This document shows, in pieces, positions 18,043 through 26,758 of a stretch of 42,846 nt of DNA. The notes beneath the pieces are model-generated. The model had not been told where the DNA came from, searched no databases, and saw only the letters and a program-made list of their open reading frames with translations. Origin of the DNA: Candidatus Giovannonibacteria bacterium (GTDB lineage Bacteria > Patescibacteriota > Minisyncoccia > UBA11713 > 2-01-FULL-45-33); NCBI GenBank assembly GCA_030699445.1, contig JAUYMO010000020.1:1-42846 (forward strand). The letters run 5' to 3'. A program made the position numbers and the translations under genes. The number at the start of each line of letters is the position of its first letter. Within the stretch, counting starts at the first letter, position 1.

Positions 18043-18069
18043 TTGACAGGATTTCCGGCATCATATAAC
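18043..18069 (+). promoter_or_regulatory. Possible promoter of tuf
   Basis: TTGACA-N15-TATAAC (spacing short). Confidence 0.45.
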
Positions 18070-18128
18070 ATACCCTTATACGCTAAATGGCGTTTTTTAT
18101 TAGCTTTTAGTATTAAATAAAACAATTT

Positions 18129-19322
18129 ATGGCGGAAAAATTTGAGAGGACAAAACCCCACTTAAATGTGGGCACAATCGGCCACGTTGACCACGGCAAG
18201 ACCACTTTAACGGCGGCTATTTTACACGTGCTTAATTTGGCGGGCAAAAAGGTGCGCATTGAAAAAATTGAGGACATTGACAACGCTCCCGAAGAGAGGA
18301 AGCGCGGAATTACCATCGCCTTGCATCATTCCGAATACGAAACCGACAAGCGCCACTACGCGCACATTGATGCTCCCGGGCACGCCGACTACATTAAAAA
18401 TATGATAACCGGAGCCGCGCAGATGGACGGCGCGATTTTGGTGGTTTCGGCCGCGGACGGCCCGATGCCCCAGACCAGAGAGCACATTCTTTTGGCGCGC
18501 CAAGTAGGCGTTCCGGCGGTTATTGTTTTTCTGAATAAAGTTGACACGGTTGACGACAAAGAATTGGTTGATTTGGTTGAAACGGAAATCAGGGAGCTCT
18601 TAACCAAATATGAATACCCGGGCGACAAAACTCCGATTATCCGCGGTTCGGCTTTGAAGGCCTTGGCGGCGAAATCCGCCGATGACGAATGGGCCAAGCC
18701 GATTTTGGAACTTGCAAAACAATTAGATGAATATATTCCGGAACCTGTTCGCGACATTGACATGCCTTTTCTTATGCCGGCTGAAGATGTTTTTTCAATT
18801 GAAGGAAGAGGCACCGTGGTTACCGGAAGAATTGAGCGCGGAAAAGTTAAATTAAACGACGAAGTTGAAATCGTGGGATTGAAAGACACCCAAAAAACTG
18901 TGGTGACGGGCATTGAAATGTTCAATAAGCAATTGGACGAAGGCATGGCGGGAGACAACGCCGGGATTTTGCTCCGCGGAGTTAAAAAGGAAGACGTGGA
19001 AAGGGGCCAGGTAATCGCCAAGCCCGGGTCTATTACTCCGCACACCGATTTTGAATCGGAAGTTTATATTCTCACCAAAGAAGAAGGCGGACGGCACACG
19101 CCGTTTTTCACCGGCTATAAGCCGCAATTTTACATCAGGACAACCGATGTGACCGGCGATGTGACGTTGCCGACTGGGACTGAAATGGTGATGCCAGGAG
19201 ACACGATTAAATTCACTGTGAAGCTCATCGCGCCGGTTGCCATGGAAGAAAAATTGCGCTTCGCGATTCGCGAAGGAGGCAAAACTGTCGGTGCGGGAGT
19301 TGTCACCAAAATTGTTAAATAA
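18129..19322 (+). CDS. tuf: Elongation factor Tu
   Basis: [68 protein letters not shown]. Confidence 0.99.
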   Translation: MAEKFERTKPHLNVGTIGHVDHGKTTLTAAILHVLNLAGKKVRIEKIEDIDNAPEERKRGITIALHHSEYETDKRHYAHIDAPGHADYIKNMITGAAQMDGAILVVSAADGPMPQTREHILLARQVGVPAVIVFLNKVDTVDDKELVDLVETEIRELLTKYEYPGDKTPIIRGSALKALAAKSADDEWAKPILELAKQLDEYIPEPVRDIDMPFLMPAEDVFSIEGRGTVVTGRIERGKVKLNDEVEIVGLKDTQKTVVTGIEMFNKQLDEGMAGDNAGILLRGVKKEDVERGQVIAKPGSITPHTDFESEVYILTKEEGGRHTPFFTGYKPQFYIRTTDVTGDVTLPTGTEMVMPGDTIKFTVKLIAPVAMEEKLRFAIREGGKTVGAGVVTKIVK

Positions 19323-19338
19323 AGCTAAAAATTAAGCG

Positions 19339-19698
19339 ATGCCGAAGAGCCCATTAAAAACCAAAGAGAAAGAAAAAGAAAAGGAAGCGGAAGAAAAGCA
19401 AAGGCTTAGAATCCGCGTGCGAGCTTACGACCATAAAATTTTGGACTCCTCGGTAAAACAAATCGTGGACACGGCTTTGAGGTACGGCTCGGAAATACAG
19501 GGGCCGGTGCCTTTGCCCACGGAAATAAAAAAATACACCGTCAACCGCTCATCTTTCGTGCACAAAAACGCGCGGGAGCAGTTTGAAATGCGCGTGCACC
19601 GGCGCCTAATTGATATTTTAAACCCCACGGCGAAAGTTATTGAAGCCATGACCAATCTCAATCTTCCGGCAGGCGTGGATATTGAGATAAAAATGTAA
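19339..19698 (+). CDS. rpsJ: 30S ribosomal protein S10 with Lys/Glu-rich N-terminal extension
   Basis: [71 protein letters not shown]. Confidence 0.97.
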   Translation: MPKSPLKTKEKEKEKEAEEKQRLRIRVRAYDHKILDSSVKQIVDTALRYGSEIQGPVPLPTEIKKYTVNRSSFVHKNAREQFEMRVHRRLIDILNPTAKVIEAMTNLNLPAGVDIEIKM

Positions 19699-19708
19699 TA
19701 ATATTAAA

Positions 19709-19894
19709 TTGATGGCACAAGAAATTACAATTGACGATTTGGCCGGAATGGTAAAACGCAGGTTTGATAAGGTTGACGAAACCTTAGACAGAATCGAAAA
19801 CTTTATTTTAAAGAAACACGAAAGAGAAATCGGAGATTTGAAATTGCGCATGCAAAACCTTGAAGATATGCTGGCAATGCCAACGAAGAAATAA
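19709..19894 (+). CDS. Small coiled-coil hypothetical protein
   Basis: MAQEITIDDLAGMVKRRFDKVDETLDRIENFILKKHEREIGDLKLRMQNLEDML. Confidence 0.65.
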   Translation: MMAQEITIDDLAGMVKRRFDKVDETLDRIENFILKKHEREIGDLKLRMQNLEDMLAMPTKK

Positions 19895-19982
19895 AAAAAG
19901 TTGTGGGTGCATATTACCACACGCTATTGACATAGGTCTATCTTAGGTCTATGCTCAAACACAGAAGAAGAAAGGAGCTTTT

Positions 19983-20360
19983 ATGACTAAGAGAGATTGG
20001 GAGTTTTTGGAAAAAATGCCTGGTCGCCTTGACTCTGTTATTAAAAGTCTCGAACTAGTTTCTTTCCTAAAAGACAGAGAGAATCAGATTGGGGGCGAAG
20101 AAATGCTTTGCCGGGCTCGTTTCGAGTTTGGCACCAATTACGGTCAAGAAGACGCCGATTGGTTTATTGAGCATCAAGAAAAGATTCCCAAAGAATTCCG
20201 TCCATTCTTTCTCGTTTTTGCTGGTTCTGACTGTATGACCTCATGGGGTTGGCGTCATGTTGCGTGTCTAAGCTTTGAAAGTGGGCTGTGGGTTCTCGGC
20301 TTAAAGGGGCTCAACGAGTATTTCTATTCCCCTTGCCGACTGGTTCGTAATCGTAGATAG
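19983..20360 (+). CDS. Hypothetical protein (125 aa)
   Basis: TTGACA-N17-TATGCT promoter, AAAGGAG SD and downstream terminator form a complete single-gene unit. Confidence 0.7.
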   Translation: MTKRDWEFLEKMPGRLDSVIKSLELVSFLKDRENQIGGEEMLCRARFEFGTNYGQEDADWFIEHQEKIPKEFRPFFLVFAGSDCMTSWGWRHVACLSFESGLWVLGLKGLNEYFYSPCRLVRNRR

Positions 20361-20394
20361 TTCTTTGAAGCTTGGGATCTTGTTTTTTTAACTT

Positions 20395-20428
20395 TCAGCT
20401 CTGCGCGCACGCAGAGCTGATTTTTTTT
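20395..20428 (+). terminator. Rho-independent terminator
   Basis: tcagctctgcg cgca cgcagagctga tttttttt. Confidence 0.92.
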
Positions 20429-20469
20429 ATGCTATTGAAATTTAAATCTTTGTTTGCTACACTAAGCCA

Positions 20470-21072
20470 ATGAAATTCATACTTGCTAAAAAAATAGAAA
20501 TGTCGCAGATTTTTGACGACAAAGGTAGGGTGCATCCGGTAACCTGGCTTTTGGCCGGGCCTATTTTTGTGACCCAGAAAAAATCGGCGGAAAAAGACGG
20601 ATATGTTTCCGTGCAAGTCGGCTTTGGGACGAAAAAAGAAAAAAATATAAAAAAACCGCAGAAAAAATTGGGAAATTTTGAGGGATTTAAAGAATTCAGA
20701 CCTCTAACTTCCGACGCCTCGCTTCCGGAAGTGGGGGACAAAATTGATGTTTCGGTTTTTAAAGAAGGAGACGCTGTTAATGTTTCAGGAACTTCCAAAG
20801 GCAAGGGCTTTCAGGGCGTTGTGAAAAGGCACGGCTTCGCCGGCGGCTCGCGGACTCACGGCCAGAAGCATTCGGAAAGAGAGCCGGGGTCAATCGGAGC
20901 AACTTGGCCGCAAAGAGTTTTGAAAGGCAAGCGCATGCCCGGGCGGATGGGCAGCGAGCGCGTCACGGTGCGGAATCTTAAAGTAATCAAAATAATTCCG
21001 GAAAAAAATCTTCTGGCCATTTTAGGAGCTGTTCCTGGTCATCGTGGCAGTCTCGTGGAGGTTAGGGGGTGA
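20470..21072 (+). CDS. rplC: 50S ribosomal protein L3
   Basis: GKGFQGVVKRHGFAGGSRTHGQKHSEREPGSIGATWPQRVLKGKRMPGRMGSERVTVRNLKV; ends GAVPGHRGSLVEVRG. Confidence 0.98.
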   Translation: MKFILAKKIEMSQIFDDKGRVHPVTWLLAGPIFVTQKKSAEKDGYVSVQVGFGTKKEKNIKKPQKKLGNFEGFKEFRPLTSDASLPEVGDKIDVSVFKEGDAVNVSGTSKGKGFQGVVKRHGFAGGSRTHGQKHSEREPGSIGATWPQRVLKGKRMPGRMGSERVTVRNLKVIKIIPEKNLLAILGAVPGHRGSLVEVRG

Positions 21073-21075
21073 ATT

Positions 21076-21156
21076 TATAGTTATCTCCGGCGCCCTGCCT
21101 GCCGGCAGGCAGGCATCCCCGGCAACCGCGGAAGCTTGGTGGAAATCAGAGGATAA
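21076..21156 (+). pseudogene. Vestigial second rplC 3' end, interrupted by a 20-bp palindrome
   Basis: Removing 21094-21113 restores FIVISGAIPGNRGSLVEIRG*, homologous to the L3 C-terminus directly upstream. Confidence 0.82.
21094..21113. repeat. Family C 20-bp perfect palindrome (noncoding copy)
   Basis: cctgcctgccggcaggcagg. Confidence 0.92.
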
Positions 21157-21174
21157 AAGGGTTATAATTAGCAT

Positions 21175-21435
21175 ATGTCAAAAACACAAGAAGAAAACAT
21201 CATAAAAATGCCCGATTTAAGCTCAATTCTTAAGCCATATGAAAATAAATGGGTGGCGCTTTCTCCTGATAGAAAAAAAGTTGTGGCCAGTGGCGAAACC
21301 CTTAAAGAGGCCGCTTCTAAAATAGACAGCAAGTTTAAAAATCAAGTTGCTTTTTCGAAAGTGCTGTCGCTCGGCATAAATTTAGCGCCTTCTATAAGAA
21401 ATAATATATATGAGGCCTACAACAGAAGAACTTAA
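21175..21435 (+). CDS. Hypothetical protein, possibly DUF5678-like
   Basis: LKPYENKWVALSPDRKKVVASGETLKEAASK. Confidence 0.6.
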   Translation: MSKTQEENIIKMPDLSSILKPYENKWVALSPDRKKVVASGETLKEAASKIDSKFKNQVAFSKVLSLGINLAPSIRNNIYEAYNRRT

Positions 21436-21736
21436 TAAGAAAATTTGGTACCGGATATTTAAAGTTGTCGCTGTTTTGGTTTTTATTGGAGCATTTATCG
21501 CGCCATGGATAGTACACGAACCCAATATTTTGCTATTGATCGATAGTGCTGTCAACGCACTTATATGGTTGATATTACTTTTTATTATCCGAGCGGTGAT
21601 TTTGTATACAATATATGGAAAAAGAGAGACAACACCGGAAGAAAGAAAAAGAATATGGGAATGGATAATTTGGGGGACTGCCAGTTTGATACTAATAGTC
21701 GGCTTTTTATCCGTCGTTATTTATTTTGCTTTCTAA
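21410..21736 (+). CDS. Small integral membrane protein
   Basis: Three hydrophobic segments; overlaps the upstream gene. Confidence 0.6.
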   Translation: MRPTTEELNKKIWYRIFKVVAVLVFIGAFIAPWIVHEPNILLLIDSAVNALIWLILLFIIRAVILYTIYGKRETTPEERKRIWEWIIWGTASLILIVGFLSVVIYFAF

Positions 21737-21888
21737 GCGATATTCACACAGTAGTTGAGGTGTATGCTATTATAAGAGTATAGTAAAATTGGTTTATATC
21801 TACGACAAACGACGTGTCTTTTTTGGTTTTGTCTTGACAAATGTTTAATAACGCTTTATATTAAGAACATAAGAAAACATACAAACAA

Positions 21889-22425
21889 ATGAATATACCA
21901 CTCCCAAAATTGAAGGCCATCATACTCTATTTTTGCACTTACACCGACAGTAAGTTTCTTGGGAAAGTAAAGCTAATGAAGCTATTTTACTTTCTAGATT
22001 TTATGCATATAAAAAAATATGGCGCGCCAGTTACTTATGATCATTATGTGAATCTAGAACATGGGCCTATACCTTCCTCTATAAAAAACTTAATTGATAA
22101 TGCCTCCGATGACGTAGATAATTCTGTGTTATCTGACATAGTTTCATTTGAGACGCCGGAAGGAACTGGTATGTACCGCGTTATTCCCTCTAGAAAGTTT
22201 ACAGAGAAAGACGAAAAATATTTTTCACGCACAGAATTAGACATTCTAAACGCCGTTTGTAGGAGATTTGGTGATAAAAACACCAAATATATAGAAGACA
22301 TATCTCATGCAGAGGCACCATGGAAAGAAACAAAATTTTTGGAGGAAATTCCATACACACTTGCTACAAAGGACACTGATTGCTTGGTAAGCGAGGAAGA
22401 AATAAAATTATTACTTAGCCTTTAA
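21889..22425 (+). CDS. Panacea/SocA-like (DUF4065) domain protein, putative antitoxin
   Basis: KLKAIILYFCTYTDSKFLGKVKLMKLFYFLDFMHIKKYGAPVTYDHYVNLEHGPIPSSIKNLID. Confidence 0.85.
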   Translation: MNIPLPKLKAIILYFCTYTDSKFLGKVKLMKLFYFLDFMHIKKYGAPVTYDHYVNLEHGPIPSSIKNLIDNASDDVDNSVLSDIVSFETPEGTGMYRVIPSRKFTEKDEKYFSRTELDILNAVCRRFGDKNTKYIEDISHAEAPWKETKFLEEIPYTLATKDTDCLVSEEEIKLLLSL

Positions 22426-22433
22426 AAAACGTT

Positions 22434-22826
22434 ATGGCCGAAACCATTAAATTCGGTGACGTATTTAAATACAAAGAAAAAGAATACGTATACCTAGTAA
22501 AAACAGACGAAATACTTTACGTTGCCGCAATACTGAATAAAGAAGACACATCTAGGGTTAACACGCGATATGAGAATTTGGAGCGTAACGGCAAAATTGA
22601 TCAATATAAAGACCACCCACTTTATTGTTTTGTAATGTTAACGACAGAGGAATTTAAAGATAGAATGGCTAACTTTTATCGGCCCGGACATGACGAGAGC
22701 AACCTAAATTTTGGTGGCATATTATGTTCCTTAAATGTTAGAGATTTAAAGGATATAAAATCCGAAATATTAAAAGGGCCTGTACCCAAAGAGCTTCAGG
22801 AATTAGTAAAAAATATCAATATATAA
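22434..22826 (+). CDS. Uncharacterized protein paired with the Panacea-like gene, candidate toxin
   Basis: Starts 8 nt after the upstream stop; no recognised family. Confidence 0.6.
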   Translation: MAETIKFGDVFKYKEKEYVYLVKTDEILYVAAILNKEDTSRVNTRYENLERNGKIDQYKDHPLYCFVMLTTEEFKDRMANFYRPGHDESNLNFGGILCSLNVRDLKDIKSEILKGPVPKELQELVKNINI

Positions 22827-22837
22827 GCTATGTCCAG

Positions 22838-22857
22838 CCCCCTTGCGGGGGGTTTTT
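22838..22857 (+). terminator. Rho-independent terminator
   Basis: ccccc ttgc ggggggttttt. Confidence 0.85.
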
Positions 22858-22878
22858 GATGATGATATTATTAAATTG

Positions 22879-23061
22879 ATGGCAAAAAAGAAAATTAAAA
22901 AAGACATACTTACTTTTAACGCTGTTTTTTCCGAAGAAGACGCTGGCGGATATAGTGTGAGCGTACCGGCTTTGCCGGGATGTTTTTCGCAGGGGGATGA
23001 TTTTGAGGAGGCGGCGAAGAATATCGCAGAAGCAATTGAACTTTATAAGGTAGCCACATGA
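22879..23061 (+). CDS. hicB: HicB family antitoxin
   Basis: [44 protein letters not shown]; start refined from 22843. Confidence 0.82.
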   Translation: MAKKKIKKDILTFNAVFSEEDAGGYSVSVPALPGCFSQGDDFEEAAKNIAEAIELYKVAT

Positions 23062-23198
23062 AATTTATTCGTATGGGTTCTGAGGGCGCAAAAGAATCCA
23101 TTGTTGTTCCAAATCACAAAGTTTTAAAGAAAGGAATGTTGCATGATATTTTAAAAAAGCTCGGACTTAATATTGAAAAATTTAAAGAGCTTGGTTGA
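23058..23198 (+). pseudogene. N-terminally truncated HicA-like toxin remnant (46 aa)
   Basis: [46 protein letters not shown] aligns to the HicA C-terminal half; GSE in place of GSH; in-frame stop at 23046. Confidence 0.65.
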
Positions 23199-23235
23199 GG
23201 CGAGAGGATAAATAGCTATATTTTGAAGCTCAAAA

Positions 23236-23257
23236 GCCACCCTTGCGGGGGGTTTTT
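23236..23257 (+). terminator. Terminator-like hairpin sharing 18 bp with the 22838 terminator
   Basis: gccacccttgcggggggttttt. Confidence 0.65.
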
Positions 23258-23347
23258 GGTTGTGCTAATATCTAAATCACTTGTGGGAAGAGAACCAAAA
23301 TACGGTTTAGGAGGATAAAAAGGCGCAAAATCCCGGGTTTTTAACCG

Positions 23348-23424
23348 AGGAGGTTCTGCCTCCTTGTTTTTCGTTGCTTTAGCAACGATCCCGCCATCGG
23401 CGGGATGAAAGCTAAAGCTTTCAT
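23348..23424. promoter_or_regulatory. Four consecutive hairpins abutting the rplD start
   Basis: aggagg-ttctg-cctcct(tgttttt); cgttgct-tt-agcaacg; atcccgcc-atc-ggcgggat; atgaaagct-aa-agctttcat. Confidence 0.75.
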
Positions 23425-24075
23425 ATGAAAATAACAACTTATAACACAAAAGGAGAAAAGGCGGGAACTGCGGAATTGCCGGAGGGGATTTTTGGGGTGG
23501 CTTGGAAACCGGCGTTGGTAAAACAGGTTTTTGACGGGGAAATGGCCAACAAGCGCCGCCCCTGGGCGCATACCAAAACCAGAGGCGAGGTAAGGGGAGG
23601 CGGCAGAAAGCCGTGGCGGCAAAAAGGGACGGGACGAGCGCGCCATGGGTCAACACGCTCTCCTTTGTGGGTTGGCGGTGGAGTCGCCCATGGGCCGAGA
23701 AACGAAAGGGATTACAGCGTAAAAATAAATAAAAAAATGAGGCGGGGAGCGCTGATTTCTTTGCTTTCCAGAAAATTAAAAGAAAAAGAAATTATTTTGA
23801 TTGATAATTTTGAAATGGCTAAACCCAAAACAAAAGAAGCTTTTAATATTTTTAAAAATTTAAGGACAGCAGGAGATATTTATAATTTGGGAGTAAAAGG
23901 CGGGAAAGCGCTTTTGGCTTTAGTGAAAGGCGACGCCAAAAAAGCGGTCCATAATCTGCCTTTCGTGAATTTTATAGAGCCGAGAAATTTGAATGTTTCG
24001 GCGCTTTTAAAAAATAAATATTTAATTTTGGATAAGGCCAGCATTAAAGAATTAGAAAAAACTTATGCCGTTTAA
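23425..24075 (+). CDS. rplD: 50S ribosomal protein L4
   Basis: RPWAHTKTRGEVRGGGRKPWRQKGTGRARHGSTRSPLWVGGGVAHGP. Confidence 0.98.
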   Translation: MKITTYNTKGEKAGTAELPEGIFGVAWKPALVKQVFDGEMANKRRPWAHTKTRGEVRGGGRKPWRQKGTGRARHGSTRSPLWVGGGVAHGPRNERDYSVKINKKMRRGALISLLSRKLKEKEIILIDNFEMAKPKTKEAFNIFKNLRTAGDIYNLGVKGGKALLALVKGDAKKAVHNLPFVNFIEPRNLNVSALLKNKYLILDKASIKELEKTYAV

Positions 24076-24529
24076 TTTATCGCAAATATTCGGAGGATGG
24101 AGGAGGAAAGAAAGCAAAGGGCGCAGCAAGGCCCGAGGCACAGCGGATGAAATTTCTAGGCGTGGGCGCGCGCCCGAAGCCGCGAAAGCGGCTGAGGGCA
24201 GGGTTAAGGAAATTTCAGATGCTACGCCTCGGGTCGCTTCCGTCAAAAATAAAAGCGAATTGGCGTGGAAATTAATTATCGCGCCGCATATTTCCGAAAA
24301 ATCAACTATGCTCGGCGATGGCAGGTATGTTTTTAAAGTCTCCGGCTCCGCCAACAAGCCTTCCCTTAGGCAGGCCATAGAAGGCAGGTATGGCGTCGCG
24401 GTTCAGTCTATCAACATTCTCGCGGCAAGAAATAAAAAACGGAGACGAGGCGTGATTTTGGGAATTAAGCCGGGATTTAAAAAAGCAATTGTGGCGTTAA
24501 AAGCAGGGCAAACTATTTCTGAATTTTAA
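24065..24529 (+). CDS. rplW: 50S ribosomal protein L23 with long N-terminal extension
   Basis: IIAPHISEKSTMLGDGRYVFKVSGSANKPSLRQAIEGRYGVAVQSINIL. Confidence 0.95.
   Translation: MPFNLSQIFGGWRRKESKGRSKARGTADEISRRGRAPEAAKAAEGRVKEISDATPRVASVKNKSELAWKLIIAPHISEKSTMLGDGRYVFKVSGSANKPSLRQAIEGRYGVAVQSINILAARNKKRRRGVILGIKPGFKKAIVALKAGQTISEF
24132..24233. repeat. Imperfect composite inverted repeat inside the L23 N-terminal extension
   Basis: cccgaggc..gaaatttc / gaaatttc..gcctcggg arms around gggcgcgcgccc and gccgc-gaaa-gcggc. Confidence 0.7.
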
Positions 24530-24532
24530 TTT

Positions 24533-25363
24533 ATGAAAACTTTCGCTCCAACATCTCCATCCAGAAGGCAAATGACCGGAATAAATTACAGGGAGTTTTT
24601 GACGCGCCATGAGCCCGAAAAATCTTTGGTCTTTGGAAAGCATCGAGCAGTCGGCAGAAATAATTTAGGCCGCATTACCACGCGCCACAAGGGAGGCGGA
24701 GCAAAACGGCTTTTGCGCATCGTTGATTTTCTATTTGATAAAAAAGATATTCCCGGGCGCGTGGAATCGGTTGAATACGACCCAAACCGCACGGCTTTTA
24801 TCGGGCTGGTTGTTTATAAAGACGGCGAGAAGCGCTACATGGTTTTGCCGAAAGATGTCCGCCCCGGGCGCGAAATTTTAATATCCGAAAAAGCCCCAAT
24901 CATAGCCGGCAACCGCTTGCCGTTGGGCGCTTTGCCGCCTGGCACTTTGGTTTACAACATTGCTCTTGCTCCGGAAGGTAAAGCCGCTTTAGTGCGTTCA
25001 GCCGGAAGTTTCGCGGAGGTAGTGGCGCATGACGGCGGATATGCCACAATAAAACTTCCTTCGGGAGAGGTCAGAAAAATAAAAGACAACGCCTGGGCTT
25101 CCGTTGGCCAGGTTTCAAATGAAGAAAATAATCTTGTGGTAATCGGCAAAGCCGGCCGGTCGCGCCTGATGGGCATCCGGCCTACGGTTCGCGGTTCAGC
25201 GATGAATCCGGTGGACCATCCTTACGGAGGCGGCGAAGGGCGCACCATGCGCGGGACAAGGCGCCCGAAAAACAAATGGGGCAAGGGAACCCGGGGCGTT
25301 AAAACCAGAAACCGCAATAAATATTCTTCCCAATTTATAATTAGCCGGAGAACCAAAAATTAA
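24533..25363 (+). CDS. rplB: 50S ribosomal protein L2
   Basis: GRNNLGRITTRHKGGGAKRLLRIVDF; VRGSAMNPVDHPYGGGEGRT. Confidence 0.99.
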   Translation: MKTFAPTSPSRRQMTGINYREFLTRHEPEKSLVFGKHRAVGRNNLGRITTRHKGGGAKRLLRIVDFLFDKKDIPGRVESVEYDPNRTAFIGLVVYKDGEKRYMVLPKDVRPGREILISEKAPIIAGNRLPLGALPPGTLVYNIALAPEGKAALVRSAGSFAEVVAHDGGYATIKLPSGEVRKIKDNAWASVGQVSNEENNLVVIGKAGRSRLMGIRPTVRGSAMNPVDHPYGGGEGRTMRGTRRPKNKWGKGTRGVKTRNRNKYSSQFIISRRTKN

Positions 25364-25372
25364 TTTAAAATT

Positions 25373-25723
25373 ATGTCGCGAAGCTTAAAAAAAGGCCCGT
25401 ATACAGACCCAAAATTGCTCAAGAAATTAAGCAAGTTTAAATCCGGCGGGCGGGATATAATCAAAACCTGGTCCCGGAGGTCGCAAATCGCTCCGGAGAT
25501 GATAGGATACACTTTCGGGGTGCATAACGGCAAGGATTTTATTACGGTAAATATCTCCGAAGAAATGGTCGGGCACCGCTTGGGCGAATTTTCGCCTACG
25601 CGAAAATTCGTGAAGCACGGCGGGAAAATGCAGAAAGAACTGGAAATGCAGGCCAAGGAAGCAGAAAAAACCAAAGCTGCCGCTTCAACCGCGCCAGCAT
25701 CAGCGGCTCCGGCTAAAAAATAA
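25373..25723 (+). CDS. rpsS: 30S ribosomal protein S19
   Basis: [57 protein letters not shown]. Confidence 0.99.
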   Translation: MSRSLKKGPYTDPKLLKKLSKFKSGGRDIIKTWSRRSQIAPEMIGYTFGVHNGKDFITVNISEEMVGHRLGEFSPTRKFVKHGGKMQKELEMQAKEAEKTKAAASTAPASAAPAKK

Positions 25724-25728
25724 AAATT

Positions 25729-26064
25729 ATGAAAGAAATAAAAGCACATTTGAGATATTTGAGAATGGCGCCGAGAAAAGTAAGATTGGCGGCCGATTTA
25801 ATTCGCGGAAAATCGGCGGAAGAAGCCGAGGCGGCTTTGGGATTTTTAGCGCGCCGGTCCGCCGAGCCCCTAAAAAAACTTCTTCATTCCGCGGTCGCCA
25901 ACGCCAAACATAATTTTAATATTGAAAAAGAAAATCTGTTTGTGAAAAGCATCAGTGTTGACAAAGGGCCGACTTTAAAACGCTTTATGCCGCGCGCGAG
26001 AGGAGTAGCTTCGCCGATCAGGAAGCATTCCAGCCACATTACAATTATACTTTTAGGAAAATAA
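25729..26064 (+). CDS. rplV: 50S ribosomal protein L22
   Basis: RYLRMAPRKVRLAADLIRGKSAEEA; KRFMPRARGVASPIRKHSSHITI. Confidence 0.98.
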   Translation: MKEIKAHLRYLRMAPRKVRLAADLIRGKSAEEAEAALGFLARRSAEPLKKLLHSAVANAKHNFNIEKENLFVKSISVDKGPTLKRFMPRARGVASPIRKHSSHITIILLGK

Positions 26065-26065
26065 C

Positions 26066-26758
26066 ATGACGCACACATCACATCCATATTCAATGAGGTT
26101 GGGAATCATCAGGCCGTGGAAATCGCGCTGGTTTTCCGTTAAGGATTACCAAAAATTCCTGAAAGAAGATGTTTTATTGAGGGAGCATCTTGAAAAAAAA
26201 CTTAAAGGCATGCTGGTAGACGCGATTGATATTGAAAGATCCCCATCAACGCTGAATGTAATCATAAAAACGGCGAGGCCCGGGCTTTTGATCGGCCGAG
26301 GGGGCGAGGGCGTGGAAAAATTAAAAAAAGAAGTGGAGATATTTTTGAAAAAATTAAGAAAAACATCCGTAAAAAAAACAAGCCTTAAGCTCACGGTTGA
26401 AGAAATAAAATCTCCCGAACAGCACGCGAGAGTGATGGCTGAAACAATAGCGCAGGATTTGGAAAAACGCCTGCCTTTCAGAAGGGTTCTCAAACACACC
26501 ATGAGCAAAATAATGTCATCCAAAGGCGTTAAGGGCGTAAAAATCACGCTTTCGGGCAGATTGGACGGCGCGGAAATGGCGCGCTACGAATGGCTGAAAG
26601 AGGGTCAGGTTCCACTGCAGACGCTGCGCGCTGATATTGATTTTGCCAGAGGCCGGGCGCATTTGCCTTACGGTGACTTGGGAATAAAGGTCTGGATTTA
26701 CAAGGGAGAAATTTTTAACAAAGAAAAAGATGTTGTTACCCAAAAGAGTAAAATTTAG
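26066..26758 (+). CDS. rpsC: 30S ribosomal protein S3
   Basis: [56 protein letters not shown]. Confidence 0.98.
   Translation: MTHTSHPYSMRLGIIRPWKSRWFSVKDYQKFLKEDVLLREHLEKKLKGMLVDAIDIERSPSTLNVIIKTARPGLLIGRGGEGVEKLKKEVEIFLKKLRKTSVKKTSLKLTVEEIKSPEQHARVMAETIAQDLEKRLPFRRVLKHTMSKIMSSKGVKGVKITLSGRLDGAEMARYEWLKEGQVPLQTLRADIDFARGRAHLPYGDLGIKVWIYKGEIFNKEKDVVTQKSKI

Noticed and set aside
18080-18099. Short hairpin acgc-taaatg-gcgt plus T-run in the tuf leader
   Set aside because: Only a 4-bp stem; not a convincing attenuator.
18389-19045. 218-aa minus ORF inside tuf, and similar antisense ORFs in fusA, rpsC, secY and pgk
   Set aside because: Codon-bias shadows of strongly conserved genes.
22843-22878. 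N-terminal part of the 22843 ORF (MRGVFDDDIIKL)
   Set aside because: Lies on the terminator; HicB more likely starts at 22879.
23216-23656. 146-aa and 101-aa minus ORFs over the rplD leader
   Set aside because: Overlap rplD coding and the palindromes; no independent support.
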